This document shows, piece after piece, positions 18,050-26,981 of a stretch of DNA of 64,000 bases (its first letter is position 1; each line of letters opens with the position of its first letter). Under the pieces are notes generated by a model that saw only the letters and a program-made list of their open reading frames with translations, was not told the DNA's origin and ran no database searches. The translations under genes and the position numbers were made by a program. The stretch comes from Afipia sp. OHSU_II-C1 (GTDB taxonomy: Bacteria > Pseudomonadota > Alphaproteobacteria > Rhizobiales > Xanthobacteraceae), in assembly GCF_000497575.1 (NCBI RefSeq), contig NZ_APJI01000006.1:186001-250000 (forward strand), written 5' to 3'.

Positions 18050-19671
18050 TCCGCGCCGCAATTTACAGCCGCTTTTCGAGCGAATTGCAAAATGACAAGT
18101 CTGTCGATGATCAGATTGTGTTCTGCCGTGAAATATGCGCTCGCGAAGGCTTTGCGGTTGCAATGACGTTTGAAGACCGCGAGGTATCCGGCGCCTCGAC
18201 GCATAACCGCCCAGGCTATCAATCGATGATGCGCGCCGCTGAGAGCCGGCTATTCGATATCATCGTGGCTGAGGACATGGATCGGCTGTTTCGCGATCAA
18301 GCTGACTATCACGAGGCGCGCAAGCGGCTCGACTTTCTCGGCATTGCTTTTCACGTCTCCGCCGGCAAGGTCAGCCGGATCGACGGCGCGTTGCGCGCAC
18401 TTATGGGTGAAATGTACCTCGAGAACTTAGCGCTACACGTTCGTCGCGGTCTTGAGGGCGTAGTGCGCGACGGCCGGCACGCTGGTGGCAGGGCCTATGG
18501 CTACACGACCGTGGCAGGCAAACCAGGTGAGCTCGCGATCAACCCCGCGGAGACAGCGATCGTTCAGCGAATCTTTGCTGAGTACGTCGCCGGCCTCACG
18601 CCACGCGCAATAGCCGCGGGCCTAAACGCCGATGGGATCAAGCCGCCGCGCGGCAAGACTTGGAACGCTTCCACCATTAACGGCAATAGGACGCGCGGCC
18701 ATGGCATCCTTTTGAACGAGCTCTATGTCGGCCGTATCGTCTGGAACAAGGTTCGCATGATCAAGGATCCGGCGACCGGCAAGCGAATCTCGCGGCCCAA
18801 TGCGAAGGAAAAATATCGCCGCGCGGACGCGCCTAGGCTGCGCATTATCGACGAAGCGACATTCGCGGCCGCGCAAAAGATCAAGCACACGCGCAGCATC
18901 GCCGGTGCAACGCATTCGCGCCAACCGCCCCGGCCTCTGTCCGGACTCTTGCGCTGTGGATCGTGCGGCGCCGGCTTGACATCGATCGGATTGACCAAAG
19001 GAACGCCGCGTGTGCAATGCTCGGCGCACCGCGAAAGTGGGTCTTGCGGCAACTCGCGTAAAGTCAACCGCGACATGATCGAAGCTTTGACATTCGAGGG
19101 TTTACGGGACGCATTACTACACCCCGAGGTGATCGCAGAATACGTCCGAACATATAACGCCGAACGCCGGCGGCTTGCGAAGACGGCGGCTGGCGACCGC
19201 TCGCGGCTTGATCGGCGCGCTGGCGAAATACACAAAGAGCTTGACCGCTTGGTCGACGCCATAGCGCAGGGCGTTGCGCTGGAAAGCATCGCGCCTCGCA
19301 TCAAGAAACTAGAAGTCGAGCGGGACGATATCCGCAGTGCAATTGCCAGAGCGAAGGCCGCTGATCAGGTCATCAGTCTGCACCCCGCCTCCATTGAGCG
19401 GTACGCTTACGATGTTGCAGAGCTCGGAAAGGTTCTGTCGCGTGGCGGCGACGCGGCCGCGGTTTCTGATCTAACGGGCAGGCTGCGACGTCTAGTAATG
19501 GCCGTGATTGTTCAGGCGCCGCCAAATAGCACCGATCTGAAGGTCGAGATCCAGGGCAGGCTGGGTGAACTAACCGGCCTTGCAGCCCTGGGCCGCAAGG
19601 GAGGGGGGAGTGATGGTAGCGAGAGAGGGACTCGAACCCCCGACCCCAGGATTATGATTCCCGTGCTCTAA
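18046..19671 (+). CDS. Large serine recombinase (integrase)
   Basis: A 541-aa site-specific recombinase. The N-terminal resolvase domain starts AAIYSRFSSELQND, with nucleophile Ser11 in the Y-x-R-x-S motif and the conserved DREVSGASTHNRPGY and AEDMDRLFRD segments. A recombinase domain follows (to about residue 290), then a zinc ribbon with C304 and C307 and further Cys near 325-335, then a coiled coil (about 365-430) typical of large serine integrases. GGAAG precedes the ATG. The last 19 residues (SERGTRTPDPRIMIPVL) are read from the tRNA-Met gene on the opposite strand, showing that integration supplied the current 3' end. It presumably drives integration and, with a partner, excision of this island. 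Confidence 0.93.
   Translation: MIRAAIYSRFSSELQNDKSVDDQIVFCREICAREGFAVAMTFEDREVSGASTHNRPGYQSMMRAAESRLFDIIVAEDMDRLFRDQADYHEARKRLDFLGIAFHVSAGKVSRIDGALRALMGEMYLENLALHVRRGLEGVVRDGRHAGGRAYGYTTVAGKPGELAINPAETAIVQRIFAEYVAGLTPRAIAAGLNADGIKPPRGKTWNASTINGNRTRGHGILLNELYVGRIVWNKVRMIKDPATGKRISRPNAKEKYRRADAPRLRIIDEATFAAAQKIKHTRSIAGATHSRQPPRPLSGLLRCGSCGAGLTSIGLTKGTPRVQCSAHRESGSCGNSRKVNRDMIEALTFEGLRDALLHPEVIAEYVRTYNAERRRLAKTAAGDRSRLDRRAGEIHKELDRLVDAIAQGVALESIAPRIKKLEVERDDIRSAIARAKAADQVISLHPASIERYAYDVAELGKVLSRGGDAAAVSDLTGRLRRLVMAVIVQAPPNSTDLKVEIQGRLGELTGLAALGRKGGGSDGSERGTRTPDPRIMIPVL
19614..19625. repeat. Putative right attachment core inside tRNA-Met
   Basis: Right-hand copy of TGGTAGCGAGAG, formed by the last bases of the tRNA-Met gene. 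It matches 3282-3293 in the same orientation. Confidence 0.7.
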
Positions 19672-19690
19672 CCAGCTGAGCTACCTCGCC
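19614..19690 (-). tRNA. tRNA-Met (anticodon CAT)
   Basis: A 77-base cloverleaf on the minus strand: acceptor beginning GGCGAGG, D-arm AGCTCAGCTGGTTAGAGC, anticodon loop ATCATAA closed by CGGGA/TCCTG, T-arm GGGGGTTCGAGTCCC, and encoded CCA. The T-loop GTTCGAG and intact stems indicate a functional elongator-type tRNA-Met. Its 3' end is kept whole by the inserted element. Confidence 0.95.
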
Positions 19691-19837
19691 ACACGTCCAG
19701 ACCGCCTTCGCGGTCGCGAACGGCGGCATATAAGAAGTCACCCAAATGCCTGTCAAGCAACGATGACCGGAAGCGCCATCTGATTGGCCTTGCATGCGCA
19801 TTCTCCGGGAAACGGCACGCGCGAGAGCGGAAAAACC

Positions 19838-20206
19838 TTACTTTGGCCGCACCGAGGGATCGCCTCCGGGGCTACCGGGCGGCGGAATCACCGGCGTGGT
19901 CCCGGCCTGAGGGGTCGGCGCATGCATCTGGGGGTCGACGCCGGGCGGCGGGCACAGCACGCCGTCGGATTTCGCCAGCCTGTCGCCAAGGGATTCGGGG
20001 GCGCGCCCCGTCGTGGTCCCGCGAGGCGCGACGGTCCCTTCGTGCGGAACAGCCTCGGTCGGCGTGCAGTTAGACGCTGCGCGATCGGGGTTTGGCGGCG
20101 CAGTTTGCGTCGGCGGCATCGCCGGCGCGGGCGGCGCCTGCGCAAAGGCCACAGCAGGCAACACCACCAGCGCGGCGCTTATGGCAATCGGAAGTTTCAT
20201 GGTCAT
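19838..20206 (-). CDS. Secreted Pro-rich hypothetical protein
   Basis: A 122-aa protein with a classic signal peptide (MTMKLPIAISAALVVLPAVA, cleavage near AFA/QAP) followed by an extended Pro/Ala/Thr-rich, low-complexity mature part with two cysteines. It is expected in the periplasm and probably unstructured. No enzymatic motif is visible. The start is uncertain between Met codons at 20206 and 20200; longer upstream codons lack a signal-peptide pattern. It follows pmtA on the same strand by about 50 bp. Confidence 0.6.
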   Translation of the reverse strand: MTMKLPIAISAALVVLPAVAFAQAPPAPAMPPTQTAPPNPDRAASNCTPTEAVPHEGTVAPRGTTTGRAPESLGDRLAKSDGVLCPPPGVDPQMHAPTPQAGTTPVIPPPGSPGGDPSVRPK

Positions 20207-20258
20207 GGAACGGAAACGGCGTCGCGGCGCGGATGTTCCCTGCGACACATCGCGGCAA

Positions 20259-20897
20259 TCAGCCCTTGCGATAGCGGATCAGCGAAAAGTGCCCCATCGG
20301 CGCCATCGGACGGCGCTCGACCAGTGTCACGCCGCCATGTTTCGCAGCCCAGTTCACCAGCCGTGCCCACGGAAATTCCGGCCGCCAGCCAAGCCGCCGC
20401 GCCAGCGGCGCGAACGCAAGCTCGAAGATCTTGCGCGGGCCGCTTTCCGCGCCGATGTGATTGACCAGAATGAGTTCACCGCCCGGCTTCAGCACGCGCA
20501 TGAAATCGTCCAGCGTCGCTTCCGGATCCGGCACCGCCGTGATGACGTACTGCGCCACCACCGCATCGAACGCGTTGTCCGGGAACGCGAGATTCTTCGC
20601 ATCCATCACCGACAGCGTTTCCACGTTGGTGAGGTTTTGTGCGCGCACGCGCTCCTGCGCCTTGCGCAGCATCGGTTCGGAAATATCGACGCCATGGAGC
20701 TTCGTGGTGCGCGAATAATCCGACAGCGACAATCCGGTGCCGACTCCGACATCGAGCACACGGCCGCCGATCGCATCGGCCACGGCGATGGTCGACTTGC
20801 GGCCCTCGTCGAACACCTTGCCGAACACCATGTCGTAAACCGGCGCCCACGCGGCGTAGGCCTTCGCCACTCCGGCACGATCGATGTCGTTGGTCAT
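20259..20897 (-). CDS. pmtA: Phosphatidylethanolamine N-methyltransferase
   Basis: A 212-aa class I SAM-dependent methyltransferase of the Rhizobium/Bradyrhizobium PmtA type, which methylates phosphatidylethanolamine stepwise toward phosphatidylcholine at the cytoplasmic membrane face. SAM motif I is VLDVGVGTGLSLSDY (about residues 47-61), followed by HGVDISEPML and the late AVVAQYVITAVPDPE and RVLKPGGELILVNHI segments; the C-terminal FPWARLVNWA is typical. It sits between mnmA and a secreted protein on the minus strand, 78 bp from mnmA. A generic methylase of the same fold is the alternative. Confidence 0.85.
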   Translation of the reverse strand: MTNDIDRAGVAKAYAAWAPVYDMVFGKVFDEGRKSTIAVADAIGGRVLDVGVGTGLSLSDYSRTTKLHGVDISEPMLRKAQERVRAQNLTNVETLSVMDAKNLAFPDNAFDAVVAQYVITAVPDPEATLDDFMRVLKPGGELILVNHIGAESGPRKIFELAFAPLARRLGWRPEFPWARLVNWAAKHGGVTLVERRPMAPMGHFSLIRYRKG

Positions 20898-20975
20898 GTC
20901 CCCGCCCTGTTACGCAACACGTGTTCTTGTCCGGCACGATCGGCCGGAAGTCCCTTATTCTTGAAGGACCAGACG

Positions 20976-22151
20976 TTATCCGGCAAGGGCTTCGCGCTGA
21001 CGCGGCACTGACACAAGGTCGCGCGGCGCGGCGCTGATGAAACCGCCGCCGAGCACGCGCGCCTGTCCCGCAGGCGCATCGTAGAACACGCAGGCCTGCC
21101 CCGGCGACACGCCTTCCTCGCCGTCCACGAGTTCGACTTCATAAACCCCGCCGACGCGGCGCAGCCAGGCCGGCTGCGCCGGACGGGTGGAGCGCACCTT
21201 CACGAACATCTCGAGGCCGTCGCCGATCGCAGAATTCAGATCGCCGCCGCCGATCCAGTTGACATCACGCAACAGGATGCGCCGCACGTTCAGCGCCTCG
21301 CGCGGACCGACCACGACACGGCGCGTCTCCGCATCAAGCTGCACAACATACAGCGGCGCATGCGCCGCGATACCGAGGCCGCGGCGCTGGCCGATGGTGA
21401 AACCGACGATGCCCTGATGGCGGCCGAGTACACGGCCTTCGAGATCGACGATATCGCCCGGCTCCATCGCCTTCGGCTTCAGCCGCTCGATCACATCGGT
21501 GTAACGGCCGGTCGGCACAAAACAGATATCCTGGCTGTCGTGCTTGTCGGCGACCGACAATCCGAAGCGGCGCGCCAGTTCACGGGTTTGCGCCTTCGTC
21601 ATGTCGCCGAGCGGAAAGCGAACGTCGGCAAGTTGATCCTGCGTTGTCGCGAACAGGAAGTAGCTCTGGTCACGGTCGGCATCGGCCGCGCAGACCAGCG
21701 CGCGCGATCCGTCCGCCAGACGGCGCGACGCGACATAGTGTCCGGTGGCCAGCGCCTTGGCGCCAAGCTCACGGGCGGTCGACAGCAGATCGCGAAACTT
21801 GATCGAGCGGTTGCACTCGATACAGGGCACCGGAGTCTCGCCCTGCACATAACTCTCGGCGAAGCTTTCGATCACGGATTCGCGGAAGCGGCTCTCATAG
21901 TCCAGCACGTAATGGGGAATGCCGAGACGCGCGGCGACATCTCGCGCATCATGAATGTCCTGGCCCGCGCAGCATGCACCCTTGCGGTGGGTCGCGGCCC
22001 CATGATCGTAAAGCTGCAAGGTGATGCCGACCACGTCGTAGCCTTCGGCTTTCAGCAGCGCAGCGGTCGCCGACGAATCGACACCGCCGGACATGGCGAC
22101 GACGACCCGGGTGTCTTCCGGGCGACCTTCGAGGTCGAGGCTGTTGAGCAT
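20976..22151 (-). CDS. mnmA: tRNA-specific 2-thiouridylase MnmA
   Basis: A 391-aa enzyme that puts sulfur on U34 of Glu, Gln and Lys tRNAs in the cytoplasm. The N-terminal PP-loop SGGVDSS (about residues 21-27) binds ATP, PCIECN holds the first catalytic cysteine, and the later CFVPTGRY segment holds the second. The central [10 protein letters not shown] and the C-terminal beta domain (GQACVFYDA) are present at full family length. Start is the ATG at 22151; longer in-frame upstream sequence looks non-coding. Confidence 0.95.
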   Translation of the reverse strand: MLNSLDLEGRPEDTRVVVAMSGGVDSSATAALLKAEGYDVVGITLQLYDHGAATHRKGACCAGQDIHDARDVAARLGIPHYVLDYESRFRESVIESFAESYVQGETPVPCIECNRSIKFRDLLSTARELGAKALATGHYVASRRLADGSRALVCAADADRDQSYFLFATTQDQLADVRFPLGDMTKAQTRELARRFGLSVADKHDSQDICFVPTGRYTDVIERLKPKAMEPGDIVDLEGRVLGRHQGIVGFTIGQRRGLGIAAHAPLYVVQLDAETRRVVVGPREALNVRRILLRDVNWIGGGDLNSAIGDGLEMFVKVRSTRPAQPAWLRRVGGVYEVELVDGEEGVSPGQACVFYDAPAGQARVLGGGFISAAPRDLVSVPRQREALAG

Positions 22152-22405
22152 GGCAGGGCCGATCTTGCTGTTGCCGGGACCGCCTGGGCAGCCCGCAACC
22201 GGTCATTTCAGGGTTTGCACTTTACTTATAGTCCGACCCTAGCCGAGGCAATCACGGTCGGCCTTGATCCATTGCAATTAAACCCGGCTCTTTTGGGGGG
22301 AAAATCTTGCCGCCGGGCAGAAAGCCCCCGGTTCCGCACTCGCCAGCCGTCGCCCCACAACCTTATAACCCGTTGAAATATATCATATTTACAATCTACT
22401 GCCGG

Positions 22406-22421
22406 TGGCCCGGTCCTTGCT
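22406..22421 (+). promoter_or_regulatory. Sigma-54 promoter of fliK-flgD
   Basis: TGGCCCGGTCCTTGCT, with GG and GC exactly 10 bases apart, matches the -24/-12 consensus TGGCACG-N4-TTGC with one change. It lies 36 bp before fliK, and the window also encodes the flagellar sigma-54 activator FlbD. Confidence 0.8.
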
Positions 22422-22456
22422 CAACAAAGACCGCGTAGCAACGTGAAAGGCCACCC

Positions 22457-23992
22457 GTGTTCAGCGTCACTCCGGAACCTCTCGTCTCCAAGCCCGCTTA
22501 CGATCCGCAGGCAAAGCAGACCCGCGCCGAACAGCCATCGTCGGACGGCTTCGCCGCTCTGGTGGACAGCAACGCCGCTGCAAGCTCCGATTCCCGCCCG
22601 GCGCCAGACAGGCCGGTCTCGCCGCGCCGCGATACCCGCGATGCGCGGCAGGCCGATGCGCCCCCGAAAGGCAAGGACCGGCCGCAGACCGATGGCTCCA
22701 CCGGTTCAGCGAACAACGAATCCAGCGCCGCGCAGCAGGATGCCGATCCATCGGCGTCCCCCGACGTAAAGGCCGCCAGTGGCAAGACCGGCGGCAAAGA
22801 CAAAACCGCGTCCGACGCCACGAAGACCGACGACAAATCCGGCGGCGATGACACCGCCGCGAGTACCGCGACGCCAATTGTCCCGGCTATCGTTACCGAC
22901 CCTGTCGCTGTGGTGATCGCTGCGGCGGCCGATCCCGCCACCGTGACTGGTGACAATCCAACAGCAGGAACAACAGCGACGGCAACCGTTGCCATTGCTG
23001 GCGCTACCACCGTCACACCAGCGGATGCGTCGGCTGCGCAAACACCCGTGATCGCAGACGCCAAAACCGCGGTAGCAGCCGTCAGTACCGACGCGGCAGC
23101 CCCGGTTGAAACCACCGCTCCCGAAACATCCGCTGCGGCGGTCACAGCCGCTGCAACCGTCATCAAGTCCGATGGCGGCAAGACTGAAATCCCCGTGAAG
23201 GATGCAGAGACGGCGCCTGCGAAGGACAGCAAGGACGGCAAGCATGCCGCCGACACGTCCGCGGCAAAGGCCTCCACCGATCAGGCCATCAAGCCCGAGA
23301 CCGCCGCATCGAATCCGGATGACAAGCCGGCGGAGCATGACAAGGCAGCCTCGGAGTCGGGCAAGACCGATGCCGAGTCATCGAAACACGCTGCCAAGGC
23401 GGCGCCGCAGGCCGAGCATCGCGCTGCGTCGGCTCCGCATCCTGCGTTGCAGACCGATCCCGGCTTGCAGGTTCCCACCGGCATTCAGCCGCAACCGGTC
23501 CAGACCCATGCCGCCAATCTGACCGCAGTCCCGGTGCCGGCAGCGAATACAACGCTCGCCGACAGCGCGCCGGTGCCGCTGAACGGCCTTGCCGCTGACA
23601 TCGCGCTGCGCGCGGCAGGCGGCAACAGCCGCTTCGAGATTCGTCTTGACCCGGCGGAGCTTGGCCGCATCGACGTGCGTCTCGACGTCGACAAGCACGG
23701 CAATGTCACCTCGCACCTGACGGTGGAACGGCCGGCGACGCTCGACATGCTGCGCAACGACGCGCCGAGACTCCAGCAGGCGCTGGAAGACGCCGGCCTG
23801 AAGACCGGCGACTCGGGATTGCAGTTCAGCCTGCGCGACCAGTCGTCCTCAGGCCGCGATGGCGATAACGGCTCCGGCCGCAATTCGCAGCGCGTTGTCA
23901 TTACCGAAGAAGACACCGTCCCCGCACAGGTCGCGGGACGAACCTACGGCCGCATGCTCGGAGCGAGCAGCGGCGTCGACATCAGGATTTGA
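22457..23992 (+). CDS. fliK: Flagellar hook-length control protein FliK
   Basis: A 511-aa export-apparatus ruler. It begins at GTG with a GAAAGG site upstream. The first 370 residues are low-complexity Ala/Thr/Asp/Lys-rich sequence, normal for the ruler part. The conserved C-terminal Flg_hook domain runs from about residue 390 to 480 with FEIRLDPAELGRIDVRL and LQQALEDAGLKTGDSGLQFS. FliK measures hook length and switches export from hook to filament. It is the first gene after the sigma-54 promoter and is followed 10 bp later by flgD. Confidence 0.92.
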   Translation: MFSVTPEPLVSKPAYDPQAKQTRAEQPSSDGFAALVDSNAAASSDSRPAPDRPVSPRRDTRDARQADAPPKGKDRPQTDGSTGSANNESSAAQQDADPSASPDVKAASGKTGGKDKTASDATKTDDKSGGDDTAASTATPIVPAIVTDPVAVVIAAAADPATVTGDNPTAGTTATATVAIAGATTVTPADASAAQTPVIADAKTAVAAVSTDAAAPVETTAPETSAAAVTAAATVIKSDGGKTEIPVKDAETAPAKDSKDGKHAADTSAAKASTDQAIKPETAASNPDDKPAEHDKAASESGKTDAESSKHAAKAAPQAEHRAASAPHPALQTDPGLQVPTGIQPQPVQTHAANLTAVPVPAANTTLADSAPVPLNGLAADIALRAAGGNSRFEIRLDPAELGRIDVRLDVDKHGNVTSHLTVERPATLDMLRNDAPRLQQALEDAGLKTGDSGLQFSLRDQSSSGRDGDNGSGRNSQRVVITEEDTVPAQVAGRTYGRMLGASSGVDIRI

Positions 23993-24002
23993 GGAGACCA
24001 TC

Positions 24003-24707
24003 ATGGCGGTCGATGCAGCAACCATGCCGACGATACCGACGTCGGCGCCCGCGACAAACAATTCGTCCGGTTCGAATTCGAGCAACTCCAACAGCAGTTC
24101 GACCGGCATTGCGGATAATTTTCAATCCTTTCTGATGCTGCTGACCACGCAGTTGCAGAACCAGAACCCGCTCGATCCGCTGGATACCAACCAGTTCACA
24201 CAGCAGCTCGTGCAGTTCGCGCAGGTCGAACAGCAATTGAAGTCGAACAGCCAGCTTGAATCGCTGGTCAAGATCGAACAGAGCGCACAGTCGACGCAGG
24301 CGCTGGTGTTCGTCGGCCAGACCGTGGCCGTCGACGGCAGCACCGCGCATTTCGACGGCAACGCGACCTGGAATTTCAACGCGCCGCAGAATTCGAGCGC
24401 GACTATCACCATCACCAACTCAGCGGGTCAGACCGCTTACACCGGCAGCTTCGCCATCGGCTCCGGAAATTCCAGCTTCGTCTGGGATGGCAAGGGCAAT
24501 GACGGCACCAAGTGGCCGGTTGGTGACTACAAGATGACGGTCACCGCCAAGGACACCAACGGCAAGGACGTCGCGATCTCGACCGAGGTTCAAGGTACCG
24601 TAGATTCCGTCGACCTCACCGCCAGCCCGGCGCTGCTGTCGATCGGCGGCAAGAACTACACGGTCGATCAGATCAAGCGTGTCGTGAAGCAGGCCGCGTC
24701 GACCTGA
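24003..24707 (+). CDS. flgD: Flagellar hook capping protein FlgD
   Basis: A 234-aa scaffold that caps the growing hook so FlgE subunits can assemble. Start is the ATG at 24003 after GGAG; the much longer open frame upstream is a shadow of fliK. A Ser/Asn-rich N-terminus leads to the diagnostic FLMLLTTQLQNQNPLDPLDT and FTQQLVQFAQVEQQLKSNSQ segment (about residues 42-85), then a FlgD Ig/tudor-like half (SFVWDGKGNDGTKWPVGDY). It completes the fliK-flgD transcription unit. Confidence 0.94.
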   Translation: MAVDAATMPTIPTSAPATNNSSGSNSSNSNSSSTGIADNFQSFLMLLTTQLQNQNPLDPLDTNQFTQQLVQFAQVEQQLKSNSQLESLVKIEQSAQSTQALVFVGQTVAVDGSTAHFDGNATWNFNAPQNSSATITITNSAGQTAYTGSFAIGSGNSSFVWDGKGNDGTKWPVGDYKMTVTAKDTNGKDVAISTEVQGTVDSVDLTASPALLSIGGKNYTVDQIKRVVKQAAST

Positions 24708-24907
24708 CGATGTGACAATCCGCTGACGCGGCGCAATCCTGACTGAGACTTTTCATATCCACAGGCTGGTCCCTCACGGAACCGGCCTGTCCCGTTTTGG
24801 GCAGATCGAAGGAGAATCGTATTGGAGGCTTGGGTTTAGGTAAATTTTAAGCCGCCGGGGGTAGCGTGTTCCCACGAGTTCAGTTGTTTCGAGTTTGTGA
24901 GTACACC

Positions 24908-25183
24908 ATGACAGAACCCCACCGCCCGAGGGTGAAGTACGTCATCGGGCCCGATGGCAGTCCGCTGACGATCGCGGATCTTCCTGCGCCCGGTACCAAA
25001 CGGTGGGTTATCCGCCGTAAGGCCGAGGTTGTGGCCGCGGTTCGCGGGGGCCTCCTCTCCCTTGAGGAAGCCTGCAGCCGTTATACCCTGACGGTTGACG
25101 AATTCCTGTCCTGGCAGTTCTCCATCGACCAGCATGGTCTGGCCGGATTGCGCACCACCCGCATCCAGCAATACCGCCAGTAA
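24908..25183 (+). CDS. sciP: CtrA inhibitor SciP (DUF1153)
   Basis: A 91-aa DNA-binding protein that in Caulobacter binds CtrA-controlled promoters in G1 and blocks their transcription. The ATG at 24908 begins MTEPHRPRVKYVIGPDG, the family start. The HTH-like core KRWVIRRKAEVVAAVRGGLL, then LSLEEACSRYTLTVDEFLSW, and the tail LAGLRTTRIQQYRQ are all conserved. Position between flgD and fliF agrees with its role in the flagellar/cell-cycle cascade. Confidence 0.93.
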   Translation: MTEPHRPRVKYVIGPDGSPLTIADLPAPGTKRWVIRRKAEVVAAVRGGLLSLEEACSRYTLTVDEFLSWQFSIDQHGLAGLRTTRIQQYRQ

Positions 25184-25214
25184 GCTTCCTACACCATTTC
25201 ATCGCAATTTTCTG

Positions 25215-25247
25215 AAAACCGGCTCCCTCGCGGGAAGCCGGTTTTCG
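25215..25247 (+). terminator. Terminator after sciP
   Basis: Stem AAAACCGGCT / AGCCGGTTTT with an 11-base loop, ending in a short T-run, 32 bp after the sciP stop. Confidence 0.7.
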
Positions 25248-25273
25248 GCATTTCCGCTTTTTCTCCTCACCCG

Positions 25274-25291
25274 TTAACCCTCGTTAACCAT
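25274..25291 (+). promoter_or_regulatory. CtrA-like half-sites upstream of fliF
   Basis: TTAACC at 25274 and TTAACCAT at 25284-25291; the second is the CtrA half-site consensus. Spacing between the two TTAA blocks is 6, not the canonical 7. They lie 68-85 bp before fliF. Confidence 0.5.
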
Positions 25292-25358
25292 ATGGAAACC
25301 ATAGATAGGCAAATTCTGCCCAGTCGGTGAGTGGCACCGAATCTGTGGGGCTGGTTCG

Positions 25359-26975
25359 TTGCAGGGTCTGTTCTCCTTCCTGAAAGGTCTGGGCGCGGCG
25401 CGGATGGCGGCAATGGCCGCCGTAACGCTGGCTCTGGTCGGTTTCTTCGGCTTTGTCATCATGCGCGTCACCACGCCGCCGATGGCTACCCTCTTCACCG
25501 ACCTCTCCTATGAAGACTCCTCGGCGATCATCAAGGATCTGGAACGCCAGGGCATTCCCTACGAGATGAAGAACGACGGCGCCGTGATCCAGGTGCCGAA
25601 GGACAAGATCACCCGGCTGCGCATGAAGCTGGCCGAAGGCGGCCTGCCCAAGGGCGGCGGCATCGGTTACGAGATTTTCGACAAGTCCGACGCCCTCGGG
25701 TCCACCAGCTTCGTCCAGAACATCAACCACCTGCGCGCCCTCGAGGGCGAACTGGCCCGCACCATCAAGGCCATCGACCGCATCCAGGCCGCCCGCGTGC
25801 ATCTGGTGCTGCCGGAACGGCCGCTGTTCTCCCGCGAAACCCCCGAACCCTCGGCCTCGATCGTGCTGCGCGTGCGCGGCGCGCTCGAACCGCAGCAGGT
25901 CCGCGCCATCCGCCATATCGTTGCCTCCGCGGTCAACGGCATGAAGGCGCAGCGCGTTTCCATTGTCGACGAATCCGGTCAGTTGCTGGCCAACGGCGCC
26001 GCCGGCGACGGCGCGGCCGATGGCGGCAGCGGCGACGAGCGCCGCGCCTCGTTCGAGAAGCGCATGCGCGACCAGGTCGAGGCCATCGTTTCCTCGGTGG
26101 TCGGCTCCGGACGGGCCCGCGTACAGCTCACCGCGGACTTCGACTACAACAAGGTCACCCAGACTTCAGACAAGTTCGACCCCGAGGGCCGGGTGCTGCG
26201 GTCCAGCCAGTCCCGCGAAGAATCCTCCGCAACCGCCAATGCCAATGACAGCCAGGTCACCGTCAACAACGAACTGCCCGGTGCACAGGGACAGGGCGGC
26301 GGCGCCACCCCGAAGGACCAAAGCAAGAAGAGCGAGGAAATCAACAACTACGAGATTTCCCGCGTCACCAAGACCGAAGTGACCGAAGCCGGCCGCGTCA
26401 ACCGCATCTCGGTCGCGGTGCTGGTCGATGGCAGCTACACCAAGAACGACAAGGGCGAGATCGTCTATGCCGCCCGCGCCAAAGAAGACCTCGACCGCAT
26501 CGCCGCACTGGTCCGTTCCGCGATCGGCTTCGACCAGAAGCGCGGCGACCAGGTCGAGATCGTGAACCTGCGCTTTGCCGAAGTGCCGTCGGTGATCCCG
26601 GCCGAGACGCCGAAGAGCTTGCTCGGCATGTTCCAGTTCACCAAGGACGACATCATGTACTTCGTCGAACTGGGCGTGATGTTCGTGCTCGGCATCATCG
26701 TGGTGTTCATGGTGGTGCGCCCGCTGCTCAAGCGCGTGCTCGCGGCAGATGCCGCAGCCAACCCCGCTCCGCTTCCGGCCCTGCCCGAAACCACGCCGGC
26801 CCCGACCCATCCGCAGCCGCAGATCGCCAACAATGCGACCGCGCAGATGATCGACGTCGCGCAGGTCCAGGGCCAGGTGCACGCCCAGTCCGTGCACCGC
26901 GTCGGCGAACTCGCCGACCGCAACCCGAACGAAACAGCTTCTATCATTCGTCAGTGGCTTTCAGAACCGGCCTGA
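25359..26975 (+). CDS. fliF: Flagellar MS-ring protein FliF
   Basis: A 538-aa membrane protein that forms the flagellar MS ring in the inner membrane. It starts at TTG (MQGLFSFLKGLG), the position matching Bradyrhizobium relatives; a GGGG site is upstream. A first membrane helix is at about 16-37, the periplasmic ring-building domain follows (LFTDLSYEDSSAIIKDLERQ), and a second membrane helix lies near 427-450. The C-terminal tail ETASIIRQWLSEPA is the FliG-binding end. fliG begins 6 bp later in the same operon. Confidence 0.95.
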   Translation: MQGLFSFLKGLGAARMAAMAAVTLALVGFFGFVIMRVTTPPMATLFTDLSYEDSSAIIKDLERQGIPYEMKNDGAVIQVPKDKITRLRMKLAEGGLPKGGGIGYEIFDKSDALGSTSFVQNINHLRALEGELARTIKAIDRIQAARVHLVLPERPLFSRETPEPSASIVLRVRGALEPQQVRAIRHIVASAVNGMKAQRVSIVDESGQLLANGAAGDGAADGGSGDERRASFEKRMRDQVEAIVSSVVGSGRARVQLTADFDYNKVTQTSDKFDPEGRVLRSSQSREESSATANANDSQVTVNNELPGAQGQGGGATPKDQSKKSEEINNYEISRVTKTEVTEAGRVNRISVAVLVDGSYTKNDKGEIVYAARAKEDLDRIAALVRSAIGFDQKRGDQVEIVNLRFAEVPSVIPAETPKSLLGMFQFTKDDIMYFVELGVMFVLGIIVVFMVVRPLLKRVLAADAAANPAPLPALPETTPAPTHPQPQIANNATAQMIDVAQVQGQVHAQSVHRVGELADRNPNETASIIRQWLSEPA

Positions 26976-26981
26976 TCCGAC

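Larger units (their letters stand above)
3282..19625. mobile_element. Serine-recombinase integrative element in tRNA-Met, carrying defence genes
   Basis: A stretch of about 16.3 kb bounded by a 12-bp direct repeat, with a large serine recombinase abutting the tRNA at the right end. Gene content is accessory throughout: a restriction-methylation fusion, SIR2 and HerA, decayed phage genes, an HTH protein and several unknown genes. Base composition is visibly less GC-rich and gene density lower than in the flanking core. No conjugation genes are visible, so it would be a mobilised or phage-like genomic island rather than a full ICE. Junctions are inferred, not proven. Confidence 0.75.

Noticed and set aside
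22498-23338. Large Ala/Val- and Gly/Cys-rich minus-strand frames across fliK
   Set aside because: They mirror the low-complexity FliK ruler region and have no conserved content.
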